DNA from: Sequoia sempervirens
Lineage: Eukaryota; Streptophyta; Pinopsida; Cupressales; Cupressaceae
DNA length: 64,000 nt
Direction: 5' to 3'
Assembly (NCBI GenBank): GCA_007258455.2
Contig: VDFB02254991.1
Location: 396,288-460,287, forward strand
The notes under the pieces are model-generated. The model saw only the letters and a list, made by a program, of their open reading frames with translations. It had not been told where the DNA came from and searched no databases. Position 1 is the stretch's first letter. Each line of letters opens with the position of its first letter. Position numbers and translations under genes: made by a program. This document shows positions 49,701 through 60,969 of the stretch, piece by piece.

Positions 49701-51313
49701 GTTCTTGTGCATGTTATGTGTGCTTTGAATGATGGCCACACCCCTTGACCTTTTCAAATGGTGTGGAATCTACCCTCTGCTCATTTCAACTCCATTGGTT
49801 TGTTGCCTAAACATTTCTCAAAACTTACGGTGTTGCAAGGATGCTTGCTTCAACTTTAATGACCCCAAAGCTGAATTTGTGCATAGGCACCAACTGTTGT
49901 GTTCTAGAGCTTGTGAAACATATCTCCTCCTCTTCTAATTAATAGAAGAAAACCATCTCTTTGTAACCTTTCATGATAGCTTTGTAACACTTACACATGC
50001 AACCTTTATAATTGACTTTGAATGCAACATTATATGGCAATTAGTTGCATTATGTTCATCACAATCAATATGATTCTCGTGAAAACATGCATTACTTTAA
50101 TGCACCAAGTCACTTGCAAGTTAAAAATTTGATCCTGAGTGTTGCCCATTAGTACCCTACACTAACTAGCATTTGCAAAAGAGGGTTAGTCTTCATTCAT
50201 TCAATAGCCAAAATGTTATGAATGTAAATGATGAAACTTCCATATGGCTACTCCTAATAGTGGAATTTAAGATTCATGTCCTTCATACTCAAAGTGTCCT
50301 TCAGTAAGAGCATGTTGGGTCCCCATGTGGGCCCGGCTAAAAAATAAATAAATTTCAAACAACTTTTCTCCCTGAATTTGTCTGGGACAACTTCTGAGTG
50401 CTTTTGAAGTGAAAACATGAAATGGGTTTCCATTAAAATATACTTTTTGACCTTTTGTAAAATGGTGAAAACTGGCCAAGTTGGCTTTGGAATCGGCCTA
50501 CAAAACTAGGAAAACGACCCCCTGAAGTCATGAAAACTTGTAGGCATGTAGAAATCTAGTCGAAGAATGGAGTGAAAATTATGGCTCAAAGAAAAAGATC
50601 ATGAGGAAAAATTTATTCACTGTCAAAATTGATCAGTTGAACTTTCTGCAACTTGTTCAAAACCAATTAAAATTGATCAAATCACCTTGTTGAAAAAATA
50701 CCAAATCAACTCTTGGTGAGCTGCCACTGGACACAATAGCTCATTTTGTTGTAGTGAGCATGTGTGCAAGAGGTATTAGCTTGAATCATCAACCATCACA
50801 AGATATTGACGGTCAAATTTGACCTCTCATAAAGGTTTCAAAAAATGCAGGTGCAAAATTGAATAAACTGCATTTGGTTGACCTCGTAAAAACAACAAAT
50901 CAGCTCATGAAACTATGAAAATTGACATGGTATTTCATCTAGGCATGGAGAACTGAGAGAAAAAATAATTTTTGACATGAGTCATCTGGTTGCAAAATGC
51001 AAGCTCAAACGAGAGGCAACTTTGCAAAACTAAAAGTTTGCAAACAATAGAAAAGTGCCAAAACCCTCCAGCTTCGCTTTTCGAAACCCTGTCTAAACTC
51101 ATCATGGGAGGCTGAAAATTGACATGCCTTCTCATATAGGAAACATGAGTGAGCTTGTAGATGGGTTTTGCACGAAAATCAATACGCTCCAAATTACGAA
51201 CCTCCAAAGTAGGTCATCTAGGTAGATTTTTTAGGTGTACTTGTGAAAGTGGGGAGGAAATTTTTTGAAATGGGCATCTCAAATTTTGAAAATTTGAGAG
51301 TTCCATCATGCTC

Positions 51314-52403
51314 TAAATGAGGTTAAGAGTTTGAAGAAGCAGAATGAAGAAAACAAGTTGCATGCACAAAAGGAAATAGAAAGACTAACTAAAAATCTTG
51401 AAGAATCTGATAAAATGTTGGTTTGCTTGAAGACACAAATGGAACAAGCTAAAAGAGTAAGACATGTAGTTTAGATTGAATTGCAGTCCAAATCAAATGA
51501 ATGCATAAAATTGGAAGAATAAATAGTGACCTTGAGAAAATAATTATAAAAATCCAAGGAGCATATTGATAAAGGCTTGATGTTGAAAGGTGGCTCTAAG
51601 ATGTTCAATAGGTTGATCAAATCACAAAATCCATCCAAACAGAGGTCAAGACCAAGAGTAAATATCAACCTTGGTTGTGAGAAAGGAGAGAGCTCTTCTA
51701 CTTCTACAAGAGTACTTGACAGACTTAGAGCAGAAGAAGGATGTTGTACAAAGGAAGATAAAGTCTGCGCAAGTTGTACCGAGGAAAATGCCTCTAGAGA
51801 TGAAAGATCGGGAAGAGGGACTGCTGAGGTGAAGAAAGCTAAAGAAGAAAATAGACCTATTGCAAACAATGGAAGAACAACCATTCAGTTTCTGATTATC
51901 AAAAGAAGATGACCACAACAGATAAGAAGATGGAGAAATCAGTCCCTAAAAATTCAAAAAAGAAGCAGCATATTAAGGGAGCTAGCACAGAAATGGTTAC
52001 AAGCATGAGATATATGAAGATGTCAAATAAAAGAAGACCACCTCATCCTACTCAGAGAAATGTTATGACTAGGCACTCATCATATTTTTATGGATATTGT
52101 TATGTCTATAGTCATTTTGGTCATAAGGCTAGTGAGTGTAGAGTTTCACCTATAAGGAGCATAAAACTTGTAAAAGGAAATTCATTTGCTCCTATTGTAG
52201 CTATGAATATAGTGTGCTACAATTGTAATAATTTTGGCCACATAGCTAAGAAATGTAGATTGAACCATGCAAGACTAGTAGCACATTATAAATGGAAGAA
52301 GAGTATGTTCCCCAAAGTGAATAATATTTCACATACTCTTGAAAAGAAGGCTAATCAGATAGAGAAAAGAACAAAGAAGTTATGGAAAGAGAAATACTGG
52401 TAG
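51314..52403 (+). pseudogene. Gag C-terminal part of element A with zinc knuckles
   Basis: It continues element A's gag frame from 19175. A coiled-coil-like Lys/Glu-rich stretch (LKKQNEENKLHAQKEIERL) comes first, then FNRLIKSQNPSKQRS, and, after a shift of frame near 51900, two nucleocapsid knuckles. The first, CYVYSHFGHKASEC, has lost its second Cys (Tyr). The second, CYNCNNFGHIAKKC, is intact. Coiled-coil followed by two knuckles is the layout of Sirevirus gag proteins. Stops near 51474, 51522 and 51542 break it. No protease, integrase or RT follows, so pol was deleted. Confidence 0.85.
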
Positions 52404-53596
52404 GAAACACTCCATATGGCTACTTCTGCCTTACATCACTATTTTTTAGTGATGGGGCATGAGTCCAGGGGGAGCTAAATTGGTGCTTAATTCATACCTA
52501 GAAATGAAGAAAGATATCAAGTCAGGTAAAACATGTTTAAAAAATTTCTAACGACTTGATGGTTGCATATTTATGATCACATTCTTGCTCTTTGAAATGC
52601 TCATCAGAGAGTCAGAAAATCAATAGATAGTGGATAGTTTGTTGCAAAAATTGATATCAATGATTGGTATTAAATATTGAAGAAAAAGTGGTGTAGATGC
52701 TCTGTTAAGAGAAATGGTTCTTGTCTGCAAGGAAAAGATATATGGTTAAGGGGGAGTTGTTCTATAGTTATTGTTTTAAACTAGTATCAAACCACTGTAA
52801 GTTTTTTCAGAACAATCTAGTTGGTTCAAAGACCAAAAGGAAGCAAATGCTTGAGTATGTTGAGGAGAAAGTGTTGCATGGTCTCAGGGGGAGTTGCTTT
52901 AGTTAGCTGATCAATTTCATGATTATATTAGTTGGTATAGATTAGCTTAATTGGTGCAAAACATGGAATAAAATAAATGTGTGAGAAGGTAGCAAAAAAG
53001 GATGAAGCAAGGTTTATGGAGAGAATACAATTGGTATATATGAAGAAACTACAATTGGTATTCAAATCAATGTTATACTTGACGCAGTGGAAAAAAATTG
53101 CATTTGAAGAGGATATGTATGTCACAGGCGATGACTAAAGTTTAGTTTTCTCTCACTCTTGGTATTAGGGCTTGATATCATAATTTGGTGTGATATAATT
53201 CAATTGGTACAAAACATGAATTAAAATATCAACAATTGGCATCTTAGACTTGTCTGGTATAATGGCATAGTTTGTAAATAAATTTGTATCAGTCAAAGGG
53301 GGAGCATTGGTTCTTTGTTATTATAGAGATGAAGACGAGGTTGTAGATATGATCTCAAGGAGAAAGTTATACAAGGTATTGTTGTAGCAAGGTATTTAGG
53401 AGCGACAATTTTCCATTGATTTCAAAGGGGGAGAAAGTGAAGAAAATGCTCAAGTATCTTAGAAAGGGGGAGAAAAAGTACCTAAGAAAGAAGGAGAGTA
53501 CATGCAGATGCTTAGATTGTAGAAATGTATGCAAATTGGTATTCAGTTTGTTTTGTTGAGCATTGAGGTTTTTCCATCAATGACAAAGGGGGAGAT
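52404..53596 (+). repeat. Spacer with repeated polypurine motifs (multi-PPT) of element A
   Basis: Seven copies of (A)AGGGGGAG(A/C/T) occur, near 52467, 52748, 52886, 53295, 53424, 53463 and 53585. The last lies one base before the right LTR and is the functional polypurine tract. Multiple such motifs before the 3' LTR are a known hallmark of Sireviruses. No gene is present. Confidence 0.85.
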
Positions 53597-56500
53597 TGTT
53601 GGAATATGTTTTCATTAATGTCAAAAGGGGATTAGAGGAGAAATGTGTTGATCCTGTGTAGAAGTGCATATAGTTGTTATTGATGTCAAAAGTGAATCAA
53701 GCAAAGGAGTTTTTTGGCATGATGAAAAAATATGGATGAGAGACCAGTTGATCTGATGGAAAATTGAGAGGAAAATTCATCATGGGTTTTTTCAGAGCTT
53801 TCCAAAAAGGTATTGTGCAAGCCTAGAGGATGTATAACACATCTAGAAATAAATTTTGTTCTCTCTCAAGTTATATTAACATTTAAAATTAAACCCTAAT
53901 GTGTTTGTTGTCATGGAATCCTCAAGATGTTCTAATTCATCATTCATAGCCTATCACAAGTTACAAGTCGTTTAAGTCACAACTTAAGCCCTTTGTGTCA
54001 TCCAGTGATAGACCCTCGCTTAGTGCTCAAGGTTGTATACCCTCTTCATTTTGGTAGGATACCAGTGGATCGGCGAGAGTCAAGCAGGAGTTCCTTTGAT
54101 GGCCTGATGATCTAATGGCCTAATGGTATGATGGTCCGATATTTTGATGGCTTGATATCTATATGTCGGCATGTCACAAATTTTCATAACTTAGTAACCT
54201 TTGACAAGAGGTTCAAAAGTTTTAACTTGTAGCGACTTAGCGATCATGTGATAAGAAGGAAGGAATCAGTCCATGTGGGACACATCCATAATGATGAAGT
54301 AGACACATGGCATGACAAGATTGGGAAAATGGTAATCCACATCCTTGTTGTGGATTACCATGCAGAATCGTGGCAATGAGTTGGACATGTGAAGTCATCA
54401 AGTGTTTTTGTTGGTGTGACTAAGTCATATCGGTAGGAGTATCATGGTTCTCCCTGATACAACAATGGCTATATCTTTGGTGAGACTATATGTCATCAAC
54501 AAGACCTTGAAGAAGGTCCCTTCGACATGGCGATGGAAGAATGGACACCGGTAGTGGGACCTGAAATTAATGAAGATCTTTAGAAGGTGAATGATATCGT
54601 GACACGTGGTTAGTTAGGACGTATTAGTGAAAGATCAGATGATGAAGGACAACATTGATCAACGACACAAGATGAAGAAGGTTGATCATACAATGTCAGT
54701 GATAAGATGTTTCATCAGCATAACATGGGTATAACCTTGAATCATTCCCAGTTATAGGGTGATGGGTGAGTGTATGTGCTTCATCGAAGTGATAGTGGTG
54801 CATCAATAGGACATTGATGAATGTCCCAGCGATGGACTAATAACATACAAATAACAAGCATATGGAGGATGAATGGAAAGATGACACATGGAAACCACTA
54901 GTTCGATGATTTTTCATCCTTGTTGCAAGATCAACATTATGTCAAGTGGATCATTTGATGATGGCTATCCCATCAGTGAGACAGTGATGTCGAAAGAATG
55001 TGGAAGGTTGTCCCCTTGACAAACCGATGATCCTTTCATTGGTAATACTTTGGAATATTTCCATTACTATGGAGCTAGTCCCAATGATTGCGCGATAGGA
55101 GGTAGGATGTCTATTGTGGGACCCAATATGGTGGACATGTAAGTGAAGACCACGTAAGATGAGGATGGCATGTAGTCATAGATCGAATGGAAGGATGGCA
55201 TGTGACATTGGTGTGACAATGCTATATTAGTGGGAGGAGATCTAGTGTCCCTCCAATAGATTGATAGTGTGAACGATGTTTGAGCATGATGACTTTGAAG
55301 GTAGTACATTAGGTGGACGACTATGATTGGTGAAATTCTATCCATAGTGAATGGTAGTGATATATGGGACCTGATAGGATGATGGTGACAATAGAGTGTG
55401 ACCGAAGAGTACAGGTGGTTGTTGATGATTGCTCGATATGACATTTCATATTGGTGTTGTGAATGATGCGGCGAGGACACGGATGACATGTAGGTTGTGT
55501 GCTCAATTTAATAACATTGCAAGCATATCGGTGTGGCCTTCTTGTGTCGGTGGGTGTTTGAATGGAGTCCCAATGATAGAGTGATATGATAGATCGAAGA
55601 TGGTGTTTTAAGTGATCGATTATCCAAAATTCAAGGTTTAAAGTCACCATAGCGAATATTGATCACAAGATCAAGGAGTGAAGGAATAGATCAATGGCCA
55701 GAGTTCAAATGCAAAAATATATAATAGCTAACTCTGTGTGAATAGGGGTTTATGTCTGGTAATCAAAATGAACCGAATTAGATCACTCAACTACCCTAGT
55801 GAGCATTAATGATGGTGATCTAATCTTTTGAGCGGCGGAAAGTAGGAGTCTTGATCATTCAAGATCAAAGGATCAATAGAGAACAATAAATGCACAATAT
55901 GATTGAAGGATTTTCCAGAGAGAGAAAAAAGGAAACTTCTCTAAAATAGAATTTAATGTTGTATGGCTTGATGCAGGGAATAGTGATATCTGATGAGCTG
56001 GATAGTGGTGTGGGCCTCGAGGGCATAGGTAACTTGTTGGTGAAGATATTAAGTATGGAAACCCTAACAATGTGCTTAATGGTGATGTAATGTGTGTAAC
56101 CAGGTTGGATAATTTGGAGGTGATGTGAATCTCAAGGTAGAGATTGCAGGTCAATGGAGTTAAACAAAATGAAGGAAATCAAAGAAGTGTGAATGAAGAG
56201 AGGATCAGTAGTGAGTGTGCAAAGAGCGTAGTCTGCAAGCATATAAAGAGGTGAACAGAGTAATGCATAGCTGAGTTGTAGCAGAAATAGTAAGATATAG
56301 GTAACCTAGATTGTACATAATGTAGATAGTCATCTAGATGAGTATATGTGAAAGTGTAGAAGAGTAGAAAGAGAGGGCTAGTGATAGAACATTGATTGTT
56401 CTAAGCAAAAAAAAGAGAAGGGTAGAGTTATGTTGTTGAGAGTGCAGCTTCAGTAGCAGAGTGTGAGTTGCAGTAAGTGCAATAGAGTATTGAATGTAAT

Positions 56501-57010
56501 GACGCATTATAGGATTTTTAGAACCAAGTCTATGCATATTTGAAACTATCATCATTGTACTAAGTTGTGGCTCAAATTAGGGTGTTATTTCATCCTTGGG
56601 GTTGTATCTTCTAAAGCAGGGTGTTGTTGCATCCTTGAAGTGGTTTCTTCTAAATTAGGTAGTTGATGGTTCCTTGGGTTGTAGCCCTAAAAATTTGTAA
56701 CAAAGTTTTCTTTTGTGACATTGGATCTGAGCAGTAGACTCAAGTAGCCTTGGTCATTGTGGGTTTTCCCATCTTGGGTTTTCCACATATATCTGGTGTT
56801 GTGGGTATTTGTGTTGATTGTCTATTTGCATTTTTATGATTAGAAATTTAGTTTATAATCTTCATAGTAAGAGTCGAGTAAGAAATATGCACAAAGTATT
56901 TGGAGTCAAGAAAGTAATTTCCATAAAGTTTCTAAGGGAAATTTTTTTAAGGAATTAATTTTGGTATCTATTTATTCACCACCCTCTCAGTAGATCATTG
57001 TGTTCCAACA
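53597..57010 (+). repeat. Right LTR of copia element A
   Basis: It starts TGTTGGAATATG right after the polypurine tract and ends GTGTTCCAACA, with matching terminal inverted repeats (TGTTGGAA/TTCCAACA). Its last 275 bp match the left LTR remnant. A CATATAAAGAGG TATA candidate lies near 56240. The central 2.5 kb has no counterpart on the left and may be genuine LTR or a further insertion; I could not find insertion ends. ORFs within (for example 55067-55489 minus) are not considered genes. Confidence 0.75.
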
Positions 57011-57475
57011 ATATTCTCATGACTAGCATGCTTGCTAATGCATTTTTTATTTGCAAACTTGGAAAAGAAAGATACTAACACTGTGAAAAGTAATCTATCA
57101 AACTTAAATATAGTGCTTCAAGATGTAAACAATTGTCTAACAAATCTGATGATTTTTTTTCTACTGAAATGATTTTGGAATGATTTAAAAAAAATGACTA
57201 CACTAAATTCATGTTTAGGCCTAGATGAATAATAAAACAAAAATTCCTAAAACTTTCTAGATTGATACAGTAGGTTACCAGTAGGTCTAGGAAGTTCAGA
57301 AAACCAAAAAAAAGTTTAGAAAAGTTGGTTTTTGTAGGCCTCCAAGGACTCATTCGCCAGTGGAAAATGGATCCTTGTACAAGGTTTTTTAAAATTGAAA
57401 AATGCAATTTCTAAGTGTTTATATGTGTTCTCTATTTCAGGTTTCAAACTATAACTTCTATAGCAAACAGTAGTA
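57011..57475. other. Right flank of element A, gene-free
   Basis: No gene is seen. It contains one GGACTCATTCGCC...GGATCC imperfect palindrome near 57346, the type found in the L1/L2 LTR family, so element A may sit in an older copy of that family. Confidence 0.4.
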
Positions 57476-57487
57476 GAATTTTCCAAA

Positions 57488-57715
57488 TAAATGACTACGT
57501 GACTAAAAATTTTAGTCACATGACTAAAACTTTTAGTCACGTGACTAACACTAGTTGTATTTGGAAAATAAATGACTAATTTGGTCATTTATAAGTGACT
57601 AATTTGGTCATTGGGTAAAATCACAACTAAATGACTAATATTAGACAAATAAAAATGACTAAATAAATGACTAATATCAAATAAATAAAAATGATGAAAT
57701 AAATGACTATTACTC
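57488..57715. repeat. Cluster of TGACTAA motifs and inverted repeats
   Basis: More than ten TGACTA(A) or TTAGTCA motifs fall within 230 bp. A perfect 16-bp palindrome TTAGTCACGTGACTAA spans 57533-57548, with a G-box-like CACGTG core. A near-palindromic GTGACTAAAA/TTTTAGTCAC pair spans about 57500-57520. It could be a hairpin-prone relic of a DNA transposon end or simple-sequence decay. No gene is adjacent. Confidence 0.7.
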
Positions 57716-58094
57716 CTCTATTCTTTTTTTTTTCAAATTTGGTCATATTCCATAGAGCTTAAGCCCCCCTCATGGGACCCCTACCTAAGTGGTCCATTTG
57801 GATGCCTAGGTTACTTGGTGCACCAAAAATACCTATTGCGTGGAAGGAATTACCTCTCGGTGCAGTCTTAAGGCCTTCACATAGTTTATAAAAAAAATTA
57901 ACATTTACATTCTTTAACTTTTATTACTCATTATGTGAATGAATCATTAATGTTTTTAACTATGATTTGAAGCCAGTTTGATTTTCTTGTTGTGTTAGCA
58001 TGTCAAATATATCAAAGAGTAATTGTGGTCAATTTCACTAATAAAATATGATTTAAACAATCCAATTGCATTTTGAGGACTATCTTGCAGACAC

Positions 58095-58280
58095 TTTCAT
58101 TTCAAAAGGTCAAGTAATTATTTCTAGAAGCAATTAGATTCAATTTACATGGATTGTAGAAACTTAATGTCTGTAAAAGTAATTATTTCTAGAAGCAGTG
58201 CCTTAAAAATGTAAGGTCAAGTAGTTATTTCTAGAAGCAATTAGATTCAATTTACATGGATTGTAGAAACGTAATGGTCA
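58095..58280 (+). repeat. Tandem duplication of about 103 bp
   Basis: AGGTCAAGTAATTATTTCTA at 58108 begins a block of about 65 bp that recurs from about 58211 with two or three changes. A third partial TAATTATTTCTAGAAGCA copy lies between them. Confidence 0.8.
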
Positions 58281-58499
58281 AGTCTACTGAAAATGAAGAT
58301 TTTTCCCTTAAAAAAAAGAACATTTTTCCCTAAAAATGAAGTTTTTTCCCTAAACATGAAAATTGATTCACTTCTATCTTTGCTTGCTGATATACTTGAC
58401 CATCTTAATAATGTGAAATAGAAATAACAATGATCACTTTTGGTATGCAAAAATTTTCTCTTTCAAACTTTATATTGTTAATTATTTTTTAAAAATAGA

Positions 58500-58625
58500 A
58501 TTATTTTATAATCTATGAAATTAATTGTGTGTTGATCATTTTTATAGATGTTATAGTCTCTTTCATTATTGAACCTCATTTTTATAATCTATGAAATCAA
58601 TTTTGTGTTGATCATTTTTTCTTAA
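58500..58625 (+). repeat. Short direct repeat of about 45 bp
   Basis: AATCTATGAAATTAATTGTG near 58511 recurs as AATCTATGAAATCAATTTTG near 58586, each followed by TGTTGATCATTTTT. This is ordinary local duplication in AT-rich DNA. Confidence 0.7.
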
Positions 58626-58749
58626 ATATCTATTTAATATTTAAATTATATTTTTAATTTTCTAATTGTCTCAAGTTAAGACAATAAAAAAAAAATTCTA
58701 AAATAAATTCATTTCCCACTCCTCTTTCATTTTCCCTCCCTCATTCGAC

Positions 58750-58986
58750 ATGCATTTTCATTTTCCCGGTTCTGCTCCAACTATTGCATCACTAACAATG
58801 CAAAGAGAGCCAAATACCCATAATGAGGCAGAAAGACCAATTTTAATAGTTGCAGTCATTTTTGGTCTGATGGCTGTAACTTTGCTAGCAATTGGGGGTA
58901 GTTGTTATGGCTGCAAATGCTGAAAAAAAGAATGGAAGTTGCATTGCCCTTAAGCAATGAAGTTTACCGCCATTCCAACACACCAG
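58750..58986 (+). pseudogene. Receptor-like kinase pseudogene, N-terminal/TM exon
   Basis: A 57-codon frame from ATG 58750 reads MHFHFPGSAPTIASL, then a membrane span (ILIVAVIFGLMAVTLLAIGG) followed by Cys-rich SCYGCKC and a TGA at 58921. One base into the A-run after it, another frame continues as KRMEVALPLSNEVYRHSNTPG up to a CCAG/GTGATT splice donor near 58986. This suggests a frameshift in the A-run disrupting a juxtamembrane exon. Together with the kinase exons 1.5 kb downstream it forms a decayed receptor-like kinase. An exon 5' of this one cannot be excluded. Confidence 0.55.
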
Positions 58987-59059
58987 GTGATTTTCTGCTC
59001 AATTTTTTTTTCTTTATATGGGTATGAAGAGTTGTTGACGATTGTGAGGCTCCCTATAT

Positions 59060-59520
59060 CCTCCATTTTTTTTTCTTCATTGATTTTTTTGGTTCATATT
59101 CTCAACGTTCTACAGAACACTCAAATTCAAGAGTAGAATGGAATGTTAGTTGGGTAAACTTAAGAAACAAATCATTAATATTGATTTAATTATTTTTTTT
59201 CTTTTTTGGTTTCTCTAGTTTATATCCACAGTGCTCTATAGAACACTCAAATTTAGGGGTAGGCTAGAATGCTAAGACATGGAAACCTAAGAAATAGATA
59301 TGCTTTAAAGGGAAGAGGGTTTCTTTGGTTACAACCACAATGCTCTAATACAAGGCGAAATAAGAACACTAGACAAGTAAATTTCAGATATAGAGGGTTA
59401 ATTTTTATTTGAAGATGTAATAATTACTCTTTGGTTCATTTTCAGAATGCTCAACAAAACACTCAAGTACGAGGCCAATCTAGAATGCTAGAGAGGTAAA
59501 CTTAAGAAACAGAGTAATAG
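59060..59520 (+). repeat. Diverged repeats in presumed kinase intron
   Basis: Four related units near 59092, 59213, 59320 and 59440 share a pattern of GGTT(C/T)..., (A/C)CAGTGCTCTA or ACGTTCTACA, then GAACACTCAAAT, TAGAATG(C/T)TA and AACTTAAGAAA. They lie between the membrane exon and the kinase exons. Confidence 0.65.
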
Positions 59521-60486
59521 CCTTTTTTGTACTGACAAGTAGGGGTGATTAAATCTCAACTTCTATTACAGAAACCAAGACTACATTTTTGTGGAACCTT
59601 TTCAATGAATAATATGCATATATAAATATAACATATTTATTTTGTCTATGGAAGATCCTTTGGCGATCAGTGGGACTCTATAAAATTTGTAGAAAAATAT
59701 TCACATATGTTGCTTTTCCAAACCTAGTTGTGATCTAGTTGTTGTTGCCATAAGTTAATGTATTCTATCAATCATAAGTTTACCTGAAATCTACCTTATA
59801 GTCATAATTTATAGTTATACATATTCCATCAATTCCAACTAAATATTAGTTGCAATTTACCTTTGGTTGTCAGCACAACTTGACTGCATTGCATCAATGC
59901 TAGACGTAATATCCATTTACCTTAAGCTGTTAACTACAAGCCATATGTATTATGTCCATTCCTACCGAGCTCCTTGCATATGGATTCAACCTACTTGTTG
60001 AGTCCTCAACCTCAATAAATTGTTTTCACTATTCAAATCTTCAAGCCTAATTAATAAATTCTTCATTACTTGCTCCTATATAAGATAGTGCAGCTTCACA
60101 TGCCAAACATTCTTAATTTTTTCTTGCTTGCACACTAGTTGCACATCATATGTTGCATAAGCTACTATAGTCTTTGCATGGTCAGTTTCCCAGAGCACCA
60201 GGAATCTTGGGCTATAAGAGGACCTTTCCTTGCTAATCTGTCGAAGCAAACACAAATGTTTGTCTCTGTTTAATTTTTCACTGAGATGTTTTAATTTATA
60301 GGTGGTGATAGCTTAAGGGGATGTGTATTGCATTATTAGGTTTTTCATTATGGAGATAATTATTGGTGTATTAGACTTAGATGCAAGCTCCAGGGATCAC
60401 ATTCTTTCTTCCATGCATGTGAATACTATACACACAGGAGCACAGGTTTTTACATATAGACAACTTTAGTTCAACCAATTTGATTG

Positions 60487-60599
60487 GCCATGGGGGTTTT
60501 GGCTTAGTTTATATAGGAATACTACTAGATGGCAGAGTTGCAACAATAAAATAACTTGATAGACATGGCAAGCAAGGGGAACATGAATTTAGAGTGGAG
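60487..60599 (+). pseudogene. Receptor-like kinase pseudogene, ATP-binding exon
   Basis: It translates as [20 protein letters not shown], with the glycine-rich loop GHGGFGLV, then TIK with the ATP-binding Lys, then a TAA at 60550-60552, then LDRHGKQGEHEFRVE. The stop sits where related receptor-like cytoplasmic kinases have Gln (AIKQLDR), and one residue seems inserted before the Lys. The exon ends GAG/GTAAAAT, a good splice donor at 60600. The stop indicates a dead gene. Confidence 0.75.
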
Positions 60600-60698
60600 G
60601 TAAAATAAAATAAAATTATATATATGGAGTAAGGAATTTCCAATGTACTGTTGCTTCACATGCTTGACTTTGTGAAATATGATTATATTATTTTGTAG

Positions 60699-60831
60699 GT
60701 AGACATGCTAAGTAGACTCCATTCTCCCTACCTACTTGAATTAATTGGTTACTATGCGGATCTAGACCATCGTTTATTAGTGTATGCATACATGCCCAAT
60801 GGAAGTTTGCAGGACTATCTTTACTCAGATG
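60699..60831 (+). pseudogene. Receptor-like kinase pseudogene, second kinase exon
   Basis: It follows an acceptor TTTTGTAG. It reads [20 protein letters not shown], then [20 protein letters not shown], then LYSDG, which covers kinase subdomains III-V, and ends before GTGAGATCC. The frame joins that of the previous exon (HEFRVE | VDML). Two residues are unusual: Tyr for Cys in IGYC and Ala for Glu in LVYEYM. The catalytic HRD and DFG exons were not found in the remaining 3.1 kb, so the gene is truncated or continues beyond a long intron. The open frame runs to 60962 only through intron sequence. Confidence 0.8.
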
Positions 60832-60969
60832 GTGAGATCCATTATGTCAAACTTATATCTTTTATTCCTTGTTTTTTTTGGTTAGAAGTTCCATCTTATA
60901 ATGCTTTAACAAAAAATTTATACCAATATTGCAACAAGGTTACCTGGTTATTATCTTTGTAAAACAATC

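Larger units (their letters stand above)
44308..51308 (-). repeat. Right (5') LTR of element C, interrupted by E
   Basis: 7,001 bp including the 2,453-bp element E and its 5-bp target copy, leaving about 4.54 kb of LTR. It retains the uninterrupted sequence CATAAAGGTATACCCATGCAC near 48388, which shows what element D broke in the other LTR. It carries the same 110-bp-type internal modules and the same short unrecognised ORFs. Confidence 0.92.
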
